From: Rhodoferax sp.
Lineage (GTDB): Bacteria; Pseudomonadota; Gammaproteobacteria; Burkholderiales; Burkholderiaceae_C
Reading direction: 5' to 3'
DNA length: 64,000 nt
Assembly (NCBI GenBank): GCA_024235935.1
Contig: JACKLL010000004.1
Location: forward strand, 1 to 64,000
The notes under the pieces are model-generated. The model ran no database searches and had not been told where the DNA came from. It worked only from the letters and a program-made list of their open reading frames with translations. The position numbers and the translations under genes are program-made. Shown here one piece after another: positions 49,621 to 58,286 of this stretch. Positions within the stretch are counted from its first letter, which is position 1. Each line of letters opens with the position of its first letter.

Positions 49621-50232
49621 ATGAGCGGACCCACGGCGGGCTTCTGGCAGGAACGTTTCGAGAAGCAGCAGACCGGCTGGGACCGCGGTGCGCCCGGTCC
49701 CCAGCTGATGGCCTGGCTGGACCAGGGCCTGCTCAGGCCCTGCCGCATCGCCGTGCCGGGCTGCGGCAGCGGCTGGGAAGTGGCTGAACTGGCGCGGCGT
49801 GGATTCATGGTCACGGGCCTCGACTACACCGAGGCGGCGGTCACACGCACCCGCGCGCTGCTGAACGCGCAAGACCTGCGCGCCGAGGTGCTGCAGGCCG
49901 ACGTGCTGCAGTTCGATCCCGATGCCCGTTTCGATGCCATCTACGAACAGACCTGCCTGTGCGCGCTGCATCCCGACCACTGGAGCCCCTATGCGCAGAA
50001 CCTGCAGCGCTGGCTGCGTCCTGGCGGCACGCTGTGGGGACTGTTCATGCAGATGGTGCGGCCCGCCGCGACGGCCGAGGGCCGCATCGAGGGGCCGCCC
50101 TACCACTGCGACATCAATGCGGTGCGTGCCCTGTTCCCCGAGCGCGACTGGATCTGGCCGCGCCCGCCGTATGTGCAGGTCCCGCATCCCGGCCTGTCGC
50201 ATGAACTTGCCGTGGCATTGACGCGGCGCTGA
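49621..50232 (+). CDS. thiopurine methyltransferase-family SAM methyltransferase
   Basis: A 203-residue class I methyltransferase of the TPMT family. The SAM-binding motif is in IAVPGCGSGWEVAELARRGF (about 42-61), with GLDYTEAAV after it, and the RFDAIYEQTCLCALHP block typical of bacterial TPMT-like proteins; relatives methylate thiopurines, tellurite or selenite. ATG 49621 follows the maeB stop by 26 bases. The name need not reflect the true substrate; a link with purines is not implied. Confidence 0.9.
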   Translation: MSGPTAGFWQERFEKQQTGWDRGAPGPQLMAWLDQGLLRPCRIAVPGCGSGWEVAELARRGFMVTGLDYTEAAVTRTRALLNAQDLRAEVLQADVLQFDPDARFDAIYEQTCLCALHPDHWSPYAQNLQRWLRPGGTLWGLFMQMVRPAATAEGRIEGPPYHCDINAVRALFPERDWIWPRPPYVQVPHPGLSHELAVALTRR

Positions 50233-50255
50233 GCGGCCCGCGCAGGCACCCCAAC

Positions 50256-51233
50256 ATGGCCGCCAGCAGCCTGCTCGCACTGATCGACGACATCGCCACG
50301 CTGCTGGACGACGTCGCCCTTATGACCAAGGTCGCGGCGCGCCAGGGCATCACGGCGGCAGACGACGTGGCGACCATGACACAGATCGCGGCCCGCAAGA
50401 CCGCTGGCGTGCTGGGCGACGACCTGGCGCTCAACGCCGAGCAGGTCACCGGCGTGCGCGCCGACCGCGAGTTGCCCGTGGTCTGGGCGGTGGCCAAGGG
50501 GTCCTTGCGCAACAAGGCGATCCTGGTGCCGGCTGCACTGGCGATCAGCGCGGTTGCGCCCTGGGCCATCACGCCACTGCTCATGGTGGGTGGCCTGTTC
50601 CTGTGCTACGAGGGCGCAGAGAAGGTGCTGCATGCGCTCGCGGCACATTCCGACGAAGACGCGGCGCACCGCAAGGAACTGGTGCGCGCCGCGGCCGACC
50701 CGAAGCAGGATCTGGTCGCATTCGAGAAGGACAAGATCCGTGGCGCGATCCGTACCGACTTCATCCTGTCGGCGGAAATCATCGTCATCACGCTGGGCAC
50801 CGTGGCGCAGGCCGGTTTCGTGCAACAGCTTGCGGTGCTGGTCGGCATCTCGCTGTTGATCACTGCCGGTGTCTACGGCCTGGTGGCCGGCATCGTCAAG
50901 CTCGACGACGCCGGACTGTATCTCGAACGGCAGACAGCGCACTGGAAGGTGCGGCTGGGCCACGCCATCCTGCAGGCAGCTCCCTGGTTGATGAAGACGC
51001 TGTCGGTGGTCGGCACCGCGGCGATGTTCCTGGTCGGTGGCGGCATCCTGGTTCATGGCGTGCCGCTGGTGGGTCACGCCCTGGATGCCTTTGCCGCACC
51101 GCTGGGCTGGGCGGCACCGGTGGTGTCGAACCTTGGCAATGCATTGGCCGGCTTGGCCGCTGGCCTCCTGGCGGTGGGCACCGTGGCCCTGCTCAGCCGC
51201 TTGCGTGGCAAGCCAGTGGCAAGCCCGCCATGA
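50256..51233 (+). CDS. DUF808 family membrane protein (YedI-like)
   Basis: A 325-residue membrane protein of the DUF808 family, with the N-terminal SLLALIDDIATLLDDVALMTKVAA block and the VLGDDLALNAEQVTG motif, then five to seven hydrophobic segments. The function is unknown. It begins 23 bases after the TPMT-like gene and is probably co-transcribed. It converges on the TRAP genes, 65 bases away. Confidence 0.9.
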   Translation: MAASSLLALIDDIATLLDDVALMTKVAARQGITAADDVATMTQIAARKTAGVLGDDLALNAEQVTGVRADRELPVVWAVAKGSLRNKAILVPAALAISAVAPWAITPLLMVGGLFLCYEGAEKVLHALAAHSDEDAAHRKELVRAAADPKQDLVAFEKDKIRGAIRTDFILSAEIIVITLGTVAQAGFVQQLAVLVGISLLITAGVYGLVAGIVKLDDAGLYLERQTAHWKVRLGHAILQAAPWLMKTLSVVGTAAMFLVGGGILVHGVPLVGHALDAFAAPLGWAAPVVSNLGNALAGLAAGLLAVGTVALLSRLRGKPVASPP

Positions 51234-51298
51234 AGCCGTCCCCATCCGGGGCGCTGCGTCGCGTAATGCGGCGCCGCGCCAGCGGACGGGCCCACTCC

Positions 51299-52576
51299 TC
51301 AGCGCCCGTACACCAGGTCGCGGATTCCGAGTGACAGCCCCGGCACATAGGTGATGACCATCAGGCAGGCCAGGATCACCAGCACGAACGGAATCAGATG
51401 CCAGACGATCCTGTCGAGGGATATCTTGGCCACCGTACAGGCCGCGAACAGGTTCACGCCAAACGGCGGGGTGATCATGCCCAGCGCCAGATTGACGACC
51501 ATGATCAGGCCGAAGTGGATCGGGTCGATGCCGAAATGCACCGCCACCGGCACCAGGATCGGGGCCAGCACCAGGATCGCGGCGCTGGTCTCGATGAACA
51601 TGCCGATCAGGAACAGCGCCACGTTGATGCCCAGCAGGAACATGTTCGGTGTCTTGAGAACCTGTTCGAGCCAGTGGCCGATCGCATCGGGCACGCCGGC
51701 GCGGGTGATCAGGAAGGCGAACAATCCGGCGTTGGCGATGATGAACATGATCACCGCGCTCGAGAGCACGGACTTCTTCAGGATGCGGGCCAGATCGGAC
51801 CAACTGATCTCGCGGTAGATCAGGCCACCGACGATCAGCGCATAGAACACGGCCACGGCCGAGGCCTCGGTGGGCGTGAAGATGCCGCCGTAGATACCAC
51901 CCAGGATGATCACCGGCATGACCAGCGCGAACGCGGCCTGCCAGGTCGCCTTGACGATGCCCATGCGGCCGTCGCCGTCGTTCTTGCCCCAGCCCTTGTA
52001 CTTGGAATGCAGGTAGACGAACAGCATCAGCGAGCCGCCGATGAGGATGCCCGGGCCGAAGCCGGCGATGAACAGTTCGCCGATGGAGACTTCGGCAGCG
52101 ACACCGAACAGGATCATCGGGATCGACGGCGGGATGATCACCCCGAGTTCGGCGCTGGTGGCCTGGAGCGCCGCCGCATAGGCCGTCGGATAGCCATGCT
52201 TGACCAGCGCCGGAATCAGGATCGCACCGATGGCGAAGGTGGTCGCCACCGAGGAGCCCGACACGGCCGCGAAGATCATGCAGGTCAGCACACAGGTCAT
52301 TGGCAGGCCGCCCTGCACGCCGCCGACCACGCTCTTGGCGAACTCGACCAGGCGGCGCGAGATGCCGCCAGTCTCCATGATGTTGCCCGCCAGGATGAAA
52401 AAGGGGATCGCGGCCAGCGGGAACTTGTTCAGCGAGTTGAACATCTCCTTGACCGAGATCAGCATGTGGGCATTGTTCATCTGCATGCCCATGATGGCAG
52501 CCAGACCGATCGACACCGCCACCGAGACCGACAGCGCAAAACACAGCGCCATCGTCGAGATCATGACAAAACTCAT
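51299..52576 (-). CDS. dctM: TRAP transporter large permease DctM
   Basis: Main membrane subunit of a TRAP transporter, a sodium-driven importer of organic acids fed by a periplasmic DctP protein. 425 residues with about 12 hydrophobic segments and family blocks GGVQGGLPMT, GSSVATTFAIG, PPSIPMILFGVAAEVSIGELF and EASAVAVFYALIVG. The start ATG overlaps the dctQ stop (ATGA, 52573-52576). Confidence 0.95.
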   Translation of the reverse strand: MSFVMISTMALCFALSVSVAVSIGLAAIMGMQMNNAHMLISVKEMFNSLNKFPLAAIPFFILAGNIMETGGISRRLVEFAKSVVGGVQGGLPMTCVLTCMIFAAVSGSSVATTFAIGAILIPALVKHGYPTAYAAALQATSAELGVIIPPSIPMILFGVAAEVSIGELFIAGFGPGILIGGSLMLFVYLHSKYKGWGKNDGDGRMGIVKATWQAAFALVMPVIILGGIYGGIFTPTEASAVAVFYALIVGGLIYREISWSDLARILKKSVLSSAVIMFIIANAGLFAFLITRAGVPDAIGHWLEQVLKTPNMFLLGINVALFLIGMFIETSAAILVLAPILVPVAVHFGIDPIHFGLIMVVNLALGMITPPFGVNLFAACTVAKISLDRIVWHLIPFVLVILACLMVITYVPGLSLGIRDLVYGR

Positions 52577-53067
52577 AACGCCGTCTCCAGTTCCTGGTGC
52601 TGCGGATCGAGCAGATTACCGATCAGGCTGATGATGCAGAACACGCCCCCGACCGGCATGGCCAGGTAGGCCCAGAACATCGAGATGCTTTCCAGGCCGA
52701 TGACGGTCTGGACCTTGCCGCGGTTGGCATAGTCCCAGCCCCACCAGATGATGACCAGCACCAGCGCCTGTGCGGCGAAGAAGACCACCCAGTCCAGCAC
52801 CCGTTTGAGCCGGGCCGGACTCCAGCGGTAGATCACATCGACGCTGACCATGGCACCCTGGCGAAACGCCAGGGGAACGCCCATGAAGACCATCCAGATC
52901 AGGCTGAAACGGATCAGCACCTCGGACCACTCGGCAGGCTGCTCGAGGATGAACCGGGTGATGATCTGGAACATACCCAGGCTGGCGGCGATGACCATCA
53001 TCAGGCAGGCGATCACCATCGCCAGCCCGGTGGTGAAACGCTCGAAGCGCAGGAACAGCAACTTCAT
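52573..53067 (-). CDS. dctQ: TRAP transporter small permease DctQ
   Basis: Small membrane subunit of the TRAP transporter, 164 residues with four hydrophobic segments. The conserved EWSEVLIRFSLIWMVFMG and AFRQGAMVSVDVIY blocks are family signatures. It sits between the binding-protein and large-permease genes and overlaps the latter by 4 bases; a terminator-like hairpin lies in the 82-bp gap ahead of it. Confidence 0.93.
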   Translation of the reverse strand: MKLLFLRFERFTTGLAMVIACLMMVIAASLGMFQIITRFILEQPAEWSEVLIRFSLIWMVFMGVPLAFRQGAMVSVDVIYRWSPARLKRVLDWVVFFAAQALVLVIIWWGWDYANRGKVQTVIGLESISMFWAYLAMPVGGVFCIISLIGNLLDPQHQELETAL

Positions 53068-53100
53068 GCGTCACCGCCATCTGCCGTGCGGGCGCAGCTG

Positions 53101-53126
53101 AAAAACCAGCCCGCGCGCAGGCGGGC
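53101..53126 (-). terminator. attenuator-like hairpin between dctP and dctQ
   Basis: GCCCGC/GCGGGC with a 6-nt centre, then TGGTTTTT on the minus strand. Such a hairpin behind the binding-protein gene often makes dctP more abundant than the permeases. Confidence 0.5.
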
Positions 53127-53149
53127 GGCAGTGGCGGCCATGGCAGTGC

Positions 53150-54121
53150 TTACTTGTAGTTGCGGATGGCGTCGATCGCAGCCTTGCCGAACTGCTTCTC
53201 GAAGTCGGCATAGACCGGCGCCAGAACGGCCACGAACTTGGCCTTGTCGATGCTTTCGGTCACGGTCATGCCGCGCGCGCGCAGTTCGGCCACACCCTTG
53301 GCATCGTCCGCATCCACACGGGCCCGGTTGGCCTTGGTGCCTTCCTTGGCGGCGTCGAGGAAGGCCTGCTTGTCCGCCGGGCTGAGCTTGTCGTACGCCG
53401 CCTTGTTCATCAGCCAGATCGCGGGCGAGTACACGTGGCCGGTCAGCGTGATGTATTTCTGCACCTGGTCGAACTTGGCCGCCATGATCACCGACAGGGG
53501 GTTCTCCTGGCCGTCCACGGTGCCCTGTTGCAAGGCCGTGAACACTTCGGGGAATGCCATCGGCGTCGGGACGATGCCGAAGCCCTTGTAGGCTGCGATG
53601 TGGATCGGATTCTCCATGGTCCGCATCTTCAGGCCCTTGAGGTCGTCCGGCATCACGACCGAGCGCTTGCTGTTGGTCATGTGGCGCACGCCGTTTTCGG
53701 CCCAGCCCAGGGCCTTGAAGCCCTTGGATTCGAACTTCTTCAGCATCTCCTGGCCGATCGGGCCATCGAGCACCGCACGCGCATGGGCTTTGTCGCGGAA
53801 CAGGAACGGAATGTCCAGGATCTTGGCTTCCGGCACGAAGTTCGGCACCGGGCCGGTGGAGGTCAGCGTCAGTTCCTGCGTGCCCAGTTGCACGGACTCG
53901 ATCGATTCGCGCTCACCACCGAGTGCACCCGAGTAGAAGTTCTTGATGACATAGCGCCCGTTGGTGCGCTTTTCGATTTCCTTGGCGAACGTGACCAGGC
54001 CGACACCCTGGTGGGAGTCCTCGGTGATCGAGATGCTGTTGCGCATGACGGTCTGTGCGCTGGACAGGCTGACGAATCCGGCGGCCAGGGACAGGCCGAT
54101 CAGCAGTGCTTTCAATTTCAT
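53150..54121 (-). CDS. dctP: TRAP transporter periplasmic binding protein DctP
   Basis: Binds the substrate in the periplasm for the DctQM permease. A signal peptide covers residues 1-23 (cleavage near SSA-QT). The DctP family blocks are FAKEIEKRTNGRYVIKNF, the LGGERESIESVQLGT segment, MRTMENPIH (arginine that binds the substrate carboxylate), and EVFTALQQGTVDGQENPL. ATG 54121 follows GAGGAGA. The substrate is an organic acid, perhaps one linked to the enolase-superfamily enzyme encoded just upstream; it is not identified. Confidence 0.94.
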   Translation of the reverse strand: MKLKALLIGLSLAAGFVSLSSAQTVMRNSISITEDSHQGVGLVTFAKEIEKRTNGRYVIKNFYSGALGGERESIESVQLGTQELTLTSTGPVPNFVPEAKILDIPFLFRDKAHARAVLDGPIGQEMLKKFESKGFKALGWAENGVRHMTNSKRSVVMPDDLKGLKMRTMENPIHIAAYKGFGIVPTPMAFPEVFTALQQGTVDGQENPLSVIMAAKFDQVQKYITLTGHVYSPAIWLMNKAAYDKLSPADKQAFLDAAKEGTKANRARVDADDAKGVAELRARGMTVTESIDKAKFVAVLAPVYADFEKQFGKAAIDAIRNYK

Positions 54122-54254
54122 GGGAAGTCTCCTCATTGTGGGTAGTGGAAATACGCTTTGGGGGACGGCATTGTCGCCGTCAATACGGAACTCGGGAAAT
54201 CCATTTCAGCTGGGGTGGTCGACGGTCCTCCATTCTTCGCAGGGCTGGCTGGCA

Positions 54255-55400
54255 TCAGGCTTGCCGGTAGCGCGCGATCACGTCACGGTCCACGTCGACA
54301 CCGATGCCAGGCCCCGACGGTATCACCACCCGGCCGCCTTCCATGGTGATTCCGCCGCAAATCAGGTCCTGGCGGAACGGATGGGCCGACTGGTCGTACT
54401 CGAGCATGGGCTCGATCGGGTTCAGCGCCAGCGGTGCCGGCGGCAAGGTGGCAATGAATTGCAGCGACGCTGCCAGCCCGATGCCCGAGCCCCAGACATG
54501 CGGGGTGATCGGCATGTGCCAGGCCTGCGCCAGCGCGGAGATCTTGCGGCATTCGGTGAACCCGCCGGCGGCGCACAGGTCGGGCTGCAGCATGTCGACG
54601 GCGCGCCGGGACACCCATTCGCGAAAGCCGATCTTGGTGAATTCGTTCTCGCCTGCCGCCAGATAGATGCTGGTGAGATTCTTCAGCTCGCGGTAGCCGT
54701 CGATGTCCTCCGGCGAGATCGGCTCCTCGAACCAGTGGATGCCACAGGGTTCGATCGCCTTGAGAATGCGCCGTGCGGCACCGACGTTGTAGGCATGGTT
54801 GGCATCGACCATGATCTTTGGCCCGGGACCGACGGCCTCGCGCACCGCCTGCACATAGGCGATGTCCTCCTCGACGCCAAAGCCGATCTTGAGCTTCATG
54901 GCCGTGAAGCCGCGGTCCAGGTGCCGGCGCGCTTCATCGACGGCTTCGGCTGGATACACGCCACCCTGGCGGCGATAGAAGCCGGTCGCATAGGGCTGCA
55001 CATCGGTGCGATAGGCGCCGCCCAGCAGCTTGTGAACCGGTTTGCCCAGCGCCCGGCCCAGGCAGTCCCAGATCGCGATGTCGACGCCGCTGATGGCATT
55101 CGGAACCGCACCCTTCTGGCCGAACGGACGGGTCAGGTTGTACATGCGCTCCCACAGCACATCCACATCGAACGGGTCCTGCCCGACCACGATGGGTTTG
55201 AGTGCATGTTCGATGATGGCAGCGGCGATCTGCGGCGGCTGCAGGCCATGGCACAGGGTTTCCCCCCAGCCGATGACGCCGTCGTCGGTGATCACCTCGA
55301 CGATGACGGCGCTGCGCCGGTGCACCCAGCCCATGGAAAACGCAAAGGGTTCGTCCAGCGGCGTGGACAGCACATGGGTGCGAACGTCGACGATCTTCAT
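54255..55400 (-). CDS. mandelate racemase/muconate-lactonizing-type enzyme (enolase superfamily)
   Basis: Abstracts the alpha-proton of a carboxylate, as an acid-sugar dehydratase or racemase does. A capping domain (1-125) is followed by a barrel with the KxK motif (Lys169, Lys171), metal ligands Asp199, Glu225 and Glu251, and the Asp274-His301 dyad (LQPDLCAAGG and TPHVWGSG), i.e. the mandelate-racemase subgroup pattern. All expected residues are intact. It lies between the FCD regulator and dctP genes, consistent with catabolism of the acid sugar or other acid that the TRAP system imports. Confidence 0.92.
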   Translation of the reverse strand: MKIVDVRTHVLSTPLDEPFAFSMGWVHRRSAVIVEVITDDGVIGWGETLCHGLQPPQIAAAIIEHALKPIVVGQDPFDVDVLWERMYNLTRPFGQKGAVPNAISGVDIAIWDCLGRALGKPVHKLLGGAYRTDVQPYATGFYRRQGGVYPAEAVDEARRHLDRGFTAMKLKIGFGVEEDIAYVQAVREAVGPGPKIMVDANHAYNVGAARRILKAIEPCGIHWFEEPISPEDIDGYRELKNLTSIYLAAGENEFTKIGFREWVSRRAVDMLQPDLCAAGGFTECRKISALAQAWHMPITPHVWGSGIGLAASLQFIATLPPAPLALNPIEPMLEYDQSAHPFRQDLICGGITMEGGRVVIPSGPGIGVDVDRDVIARYRQA

Positions 55401-55491
55401 GCGCAATCACCCACGGCGAGTGCCGCCGCCTGCGCGCCGACCCGGCGCGCGCACACGGTGGCGGACGACGTGCCGCATTCGACGAAAGGCG

Positions 55492-56289
55492 TCACTTGGC
55501 AGTCTCCAGGGTCTGTGCTTGTCTGGCGGCGCTGGCATGGCCATTGCGCCGATTGGGAATATCGTCCAGATGGGCGTTCATTGCCTGCGCAGCCGCCTGG
55601 GGGTCACGCGCCAGCACTGCATCGAGGATGGCCCGGTGCAGGGGCAATGACACCTGGAAATTGGCATGCGGATCGCTTGCCGTCATCTGCAGCGAGGTCA
55701 TCATTGCGCTGCGGATCGCATGTGCGATCGGCAACAGAAAGGCGTTGCGGCTGGCCCGCAGGCAGGCGATATGGAAATCCAGGTCGGCGGCCATGAAGGC
55801 CTGGACGTCGGTGCCGGCGGACTCCATCGCGGCATAGGCGGCACGCATGCGCTCGATGTCTTCCGGTGCAGCCCGCCGGGCCGCCAGGGCGGCAGCCGCC
55901 GGCTCGACGATGAACCGCACCTCGACCAGCTGATCGATGCGGTCCGAAATATCGCCCCCTGCCCATTCGACGCCGGGCTCGCCCGACCAGCGGATGACCG
56001 AAGGATCGAGCTGGTTCCAGTCCATGTTCGGCCGCACCATGGTGCCGCGCTTCTGGCGCACGTCGATCAGCCCCTTGGCCGACAGTACCGTGATCGCCTC
56101 GCGCAAAACCGTGCGACTGACCGAAAAGCGCGCCAGCAGATCGCCCTCGCTGGGCAACAGCGCGCCCGGCGGGTAACGGCCCGTGATGATGTCGCTGCCG
56201 ATGGCCTCCACCAGCTGGTCCTTCAGACCACGGCGCGGCGGCACATCGAACGCAATGCCTTCAGGCTGCAGGGGTCGGGGAGTATGCAT
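55492..56289 (-). CDS. FadR-type GntR regulator (FCD domain)
   Basis: DNA-binding regulator of 265 residues: winged helix at about 25-85 (LPSEGDLLARFSVSRTVLREAITVLSAKGL) and FCD domain at about 105-245 with FIVEPAAAALAARRA and DLDFHIACLRASRN. The long C-terminal tail is Ala/Gln rich. It is the first gene of the enolase-TRAP operon. A 15-bp inverted repeat lies 22 bases ahead of its ATG and is a likely operator for the operon. The effector is presumably the TRAP substrate or its product. Confidence 0.92.
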   Translation of the reverse strand: MHTPRPLQPEGIAFDVPPRRGLKDQLVEAIGSDIITGRYPPGALLPSEGDLLARFSVSRTVLREAITVLSAKGLIDVRQKRGTMVRPNMDWNQLDPSVIRWSGEPGVEWAGGDISDRIDQLVEVRFIVEPAAAALAARRAAPEDIERMRAAYAAMESAGTDVQAFMAADLDFHIACLRASRNAFLLPIAHAIRSAMMTSLQMTASDPHANFQVSLPLHRAILDAVLARDPQAAAQAMNAHLDDIPNRRNGHASAARQAQTLETAK

Positions 56290-56310
56290 CGGTCATCGGC
56301 ATCGCAATAT

Positions 56311-56325
56311 GTCATATCGTATGAC
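56311..56325. promoter_or_regulatory. inverted repeat GTCATA-TCG-TATGAC, FCD-regulator operator candidate
   Basis: Perfect 6-bp arms separated by 3 bp, 22 bases ahead of the regulator ATG. FadR/GntR-type operators have this GT-N-AC layout, so this site probably controls the regulator and its enolase-TRAP operon. Confidence 0.62.
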
Positions 56326-56400
56326 TTATTCCCGATCAGATCACCCGGGGAAACCCGGTGCACGGCACACCCTTTGGTGGCGATATTGCCGGGCCTTGGG

Positions 56401-57318
56401 TCAACCGTTGTCGTGGGTCGAGGGCACGGCCTGCGCGACCCGGTCGCTGCGCCACGGCGGCAGCTCGGCGCCGCAGTCGCGGCAAAACCGCGCACTGGGC
56501 TGGTGGCCTTCGCTGAGGCACTCGTGGCAGGTCCGGGTGGTGGGTTCGCGGTGGATGCGCTGCGCCGTGAACTCGGCGCTGACGATGCCGGTGGGCACCG
56601 CCAGCGTACCCCAGCCGATCAGCATCATCAGCGATGCAATGACACGGCCCAGGTCGGTCTGCGGCGTGATGTCGCCAAACCCGACCGTGGTCATGGTCGT
56701 GATGGCCCAGTAGACGCCGACCGGAATGCTGGTGTAGCCATGCTCCGGCCCCTCCACCACATACATCAGGGTCCCCATGACCATCACGACCAGCATCACG
56801 AAGGACATGAATACCAGGATCTTGCGCCGTGACGCTGCGAGCGCGTGGCCCAGCGCACCGAACTCGGCCACGTACTCGGCCAGCTTCAGGATCCGGAACA
56901 CCCGCAGCAGGCGCAGCACCCGCACATCGATCAGCGCGTTCACACCCGGTACCAGCAGCGCCACATAGGTCGGCAGCACCGCCAGCAGGTCGATGATGCC
57001 GTAGCCACTGCGCGCATAGCGCAGCGGCCTGCGCACACAGACCAGGCGCGCGATGTATTCGATGGTGAACAGCAGTGTGAACACCCATTCCAGCACCAGC
57101 ATGGTCGTCGCATGGCGCGCGTGCACCGCCGCGATGCTGTCGAGAACGACCACGACCAGGCTGGCCAGGATCACCCCGATCAGCGACAGGTCGAACATCC
57201 GGCCGGCACGGGTGTCGGCTTCGAAGATGATGGTGTACATGCGCAGCCTCCAGCCCTGGGTCGGCCGGCCGAACTGGCGCGCGTCGATGGGTTCCGGTGC
57301 CGGGGCTTGCTGCATCAC
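56401..57318 (-). CDS. voltage-gated-type K+ channel with zinc ribbon
   Basis: A six-helix channel of 305 residues: hydrophobic segments from about 43 to 250, an S4-like helix with regular Arg/Lys (VLRLLRVFRILK, 134-145), a pore helix and the K+ filter TTVGFGD (210-216). After the last helix there is a zinc ribbon, Cys264/Cys267 and Cys279/Cys282. That ribbon could sense metal or redox or fold the cytoplasmic tail. Start is GTG 57318 or ATG 57315; both overlap the TGA of the preceding gene. Confidence 0.9.
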   Translation of the reverse strand: MMQQAPAPEPIDARQFGRPTQGWRLRMYTIIFEADTRAGRMFDLSLIGVILASLVVVVLDSIAAVHARHATTMLVLEWVFTLLFTIEYIARLVCVRRPLRYARSGYGIIDLLAVLPTYVALLVPGVNALIDVRVLRLLRVFRILKLAEYVAEFGALGHALAASRRKILVFMSFVMLVVMVMGTLMYVVEGPEHGYTSIPVGVYWAITTMTTVGFGDITPQTDLGRVIASLMMLIGWGTLAVPTGIVSAEFTAQRIHREPTTRTCHECLSEGHQPSARFCRDCGAELPPWRSDRVAQAVPSTHDNG

Positions 57319-58286
57319 CCGATCGTAGAGGATGCCGGGTCGTATCGGCCCAGCCGCACCTGCGTATTGCCGGGCCGCAGGTGGGCCAGCGACGGCATCA
57401 CCAGCACGGTGTCGTCATACGGTGCGCGCCAGACATGGTTACCGTCCTGCGCGATCGGCGTGCCGGCCCGGGCGACGATGCCCAGGCCCACCGGCGGAAC
57501 CAGGAAGCGGAAATCCATGGAGCGAGCCACCACCGCCTCGGTCACCCGCACCAGCCGCTGCTGCGCTGGCGGAGTAACGCGGAGATGCGCACGCGCCCAG
57601 GCGGCATCGATGCTGCCGGTTGCCGCCAGAAATCGCAGCGTGGTGTCGATTGCCACGTCTTCGGCCGCCTGCTCCCAATGCTGCCCACACTCCATCAGCA
57701 AGGCCCGCCTGGGACTGGACGCATCGCCGAATCCACCGCGTTCGACCATGCGCAGCCCGGCCGGATGGCCCGTATCGATCAGCAAATCGGCTGGCACGCC
57801 CAGCTGGCGCGCAAAGTCGGCATTCTTGTCGCGCGTGCCGCAGACCATGATCGGGCGGCAGGGCTCGCTCATCGAGTGAATATCCAGCAGGAAGTCGGCC
57901 GCATCCACGAAGGGCCTGAGCTGGCGCGCACGGCGCAGCTCGGACGAATCGCGCGCGCCCAGCACCTGCGCGTCATCCCAGACCCGGTTCAGATCCTCGT
58001 CGACGAAACGCGCGGCATGGGGGTCGCGGGTATCGAAGCGCGCGAAGGCATCCACATTGCCCAGCGCCAGCGTGAGCGTTCCGAGCAGCGGCCGCACCTG
58101 CTGGTCCCACAGCCAGCGCAGGGCAATCGCGCCACAGATCTCGTTGCCATGGGTGATTGCCTGCACCATCACGTTCGGCCCCGGTTGCCCCGAGTCCCAC
58201 ACGTGCACATAGTCGACGCCGCGGTTGCCCTCGCGCAGCGGCCCGATGTCGGGCGCCTGCAGTTCGATCGGCACGCCGTCAACCAT
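57315..58286 (-). CDS. M14-type deacylase (succinylglutamate desuccinylase/aspartoacylase family)
   Basis: Zinc carboxypeptidase-like amidase of 323 residues. Zinc ligands: His46 and Glu49 (THGNEICG), His137 (DIHS), with the DLNRVW block around residue 98 and the glutamate in LLMECGQH. Family members remove acyl groups from amino acids. Its stop and the start of the channel gene overlap (TGATG), and it overlaps N-formylglutamate amidohydrolase by 8 bases, so the three genes are coupled. The substrate is unknown. Confidence 0.88.
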   Translation of the reverse strand: MVDGVPIELQAPDIGPLREGNRGVDYVHVWDSGQPGPNVMVQAITHGNEICGAIALRWLWDQQVRPLLGTLTLALGNVDAFARFDTRDPHAARFVDEDLNRVWDDAQVLGARDSSELRRARQLRPFVDAADFLLDIHSMSEPCRPIMVCGTRDKNADFARQLGVPADLLIDTGHPAGLRMVERGGFGDASSPRRALLMECGQHWEQAAEDVAIDTTLRFLAATGSIDAAWARAHLRVTPPAQQRLVRVTEAVVARSMDFRFLVPPVGLGIVARAGTPIAQDGNHVWRAPYDDTVLVMPSLAHLRPGNTQVRLGRYDPASSTIG

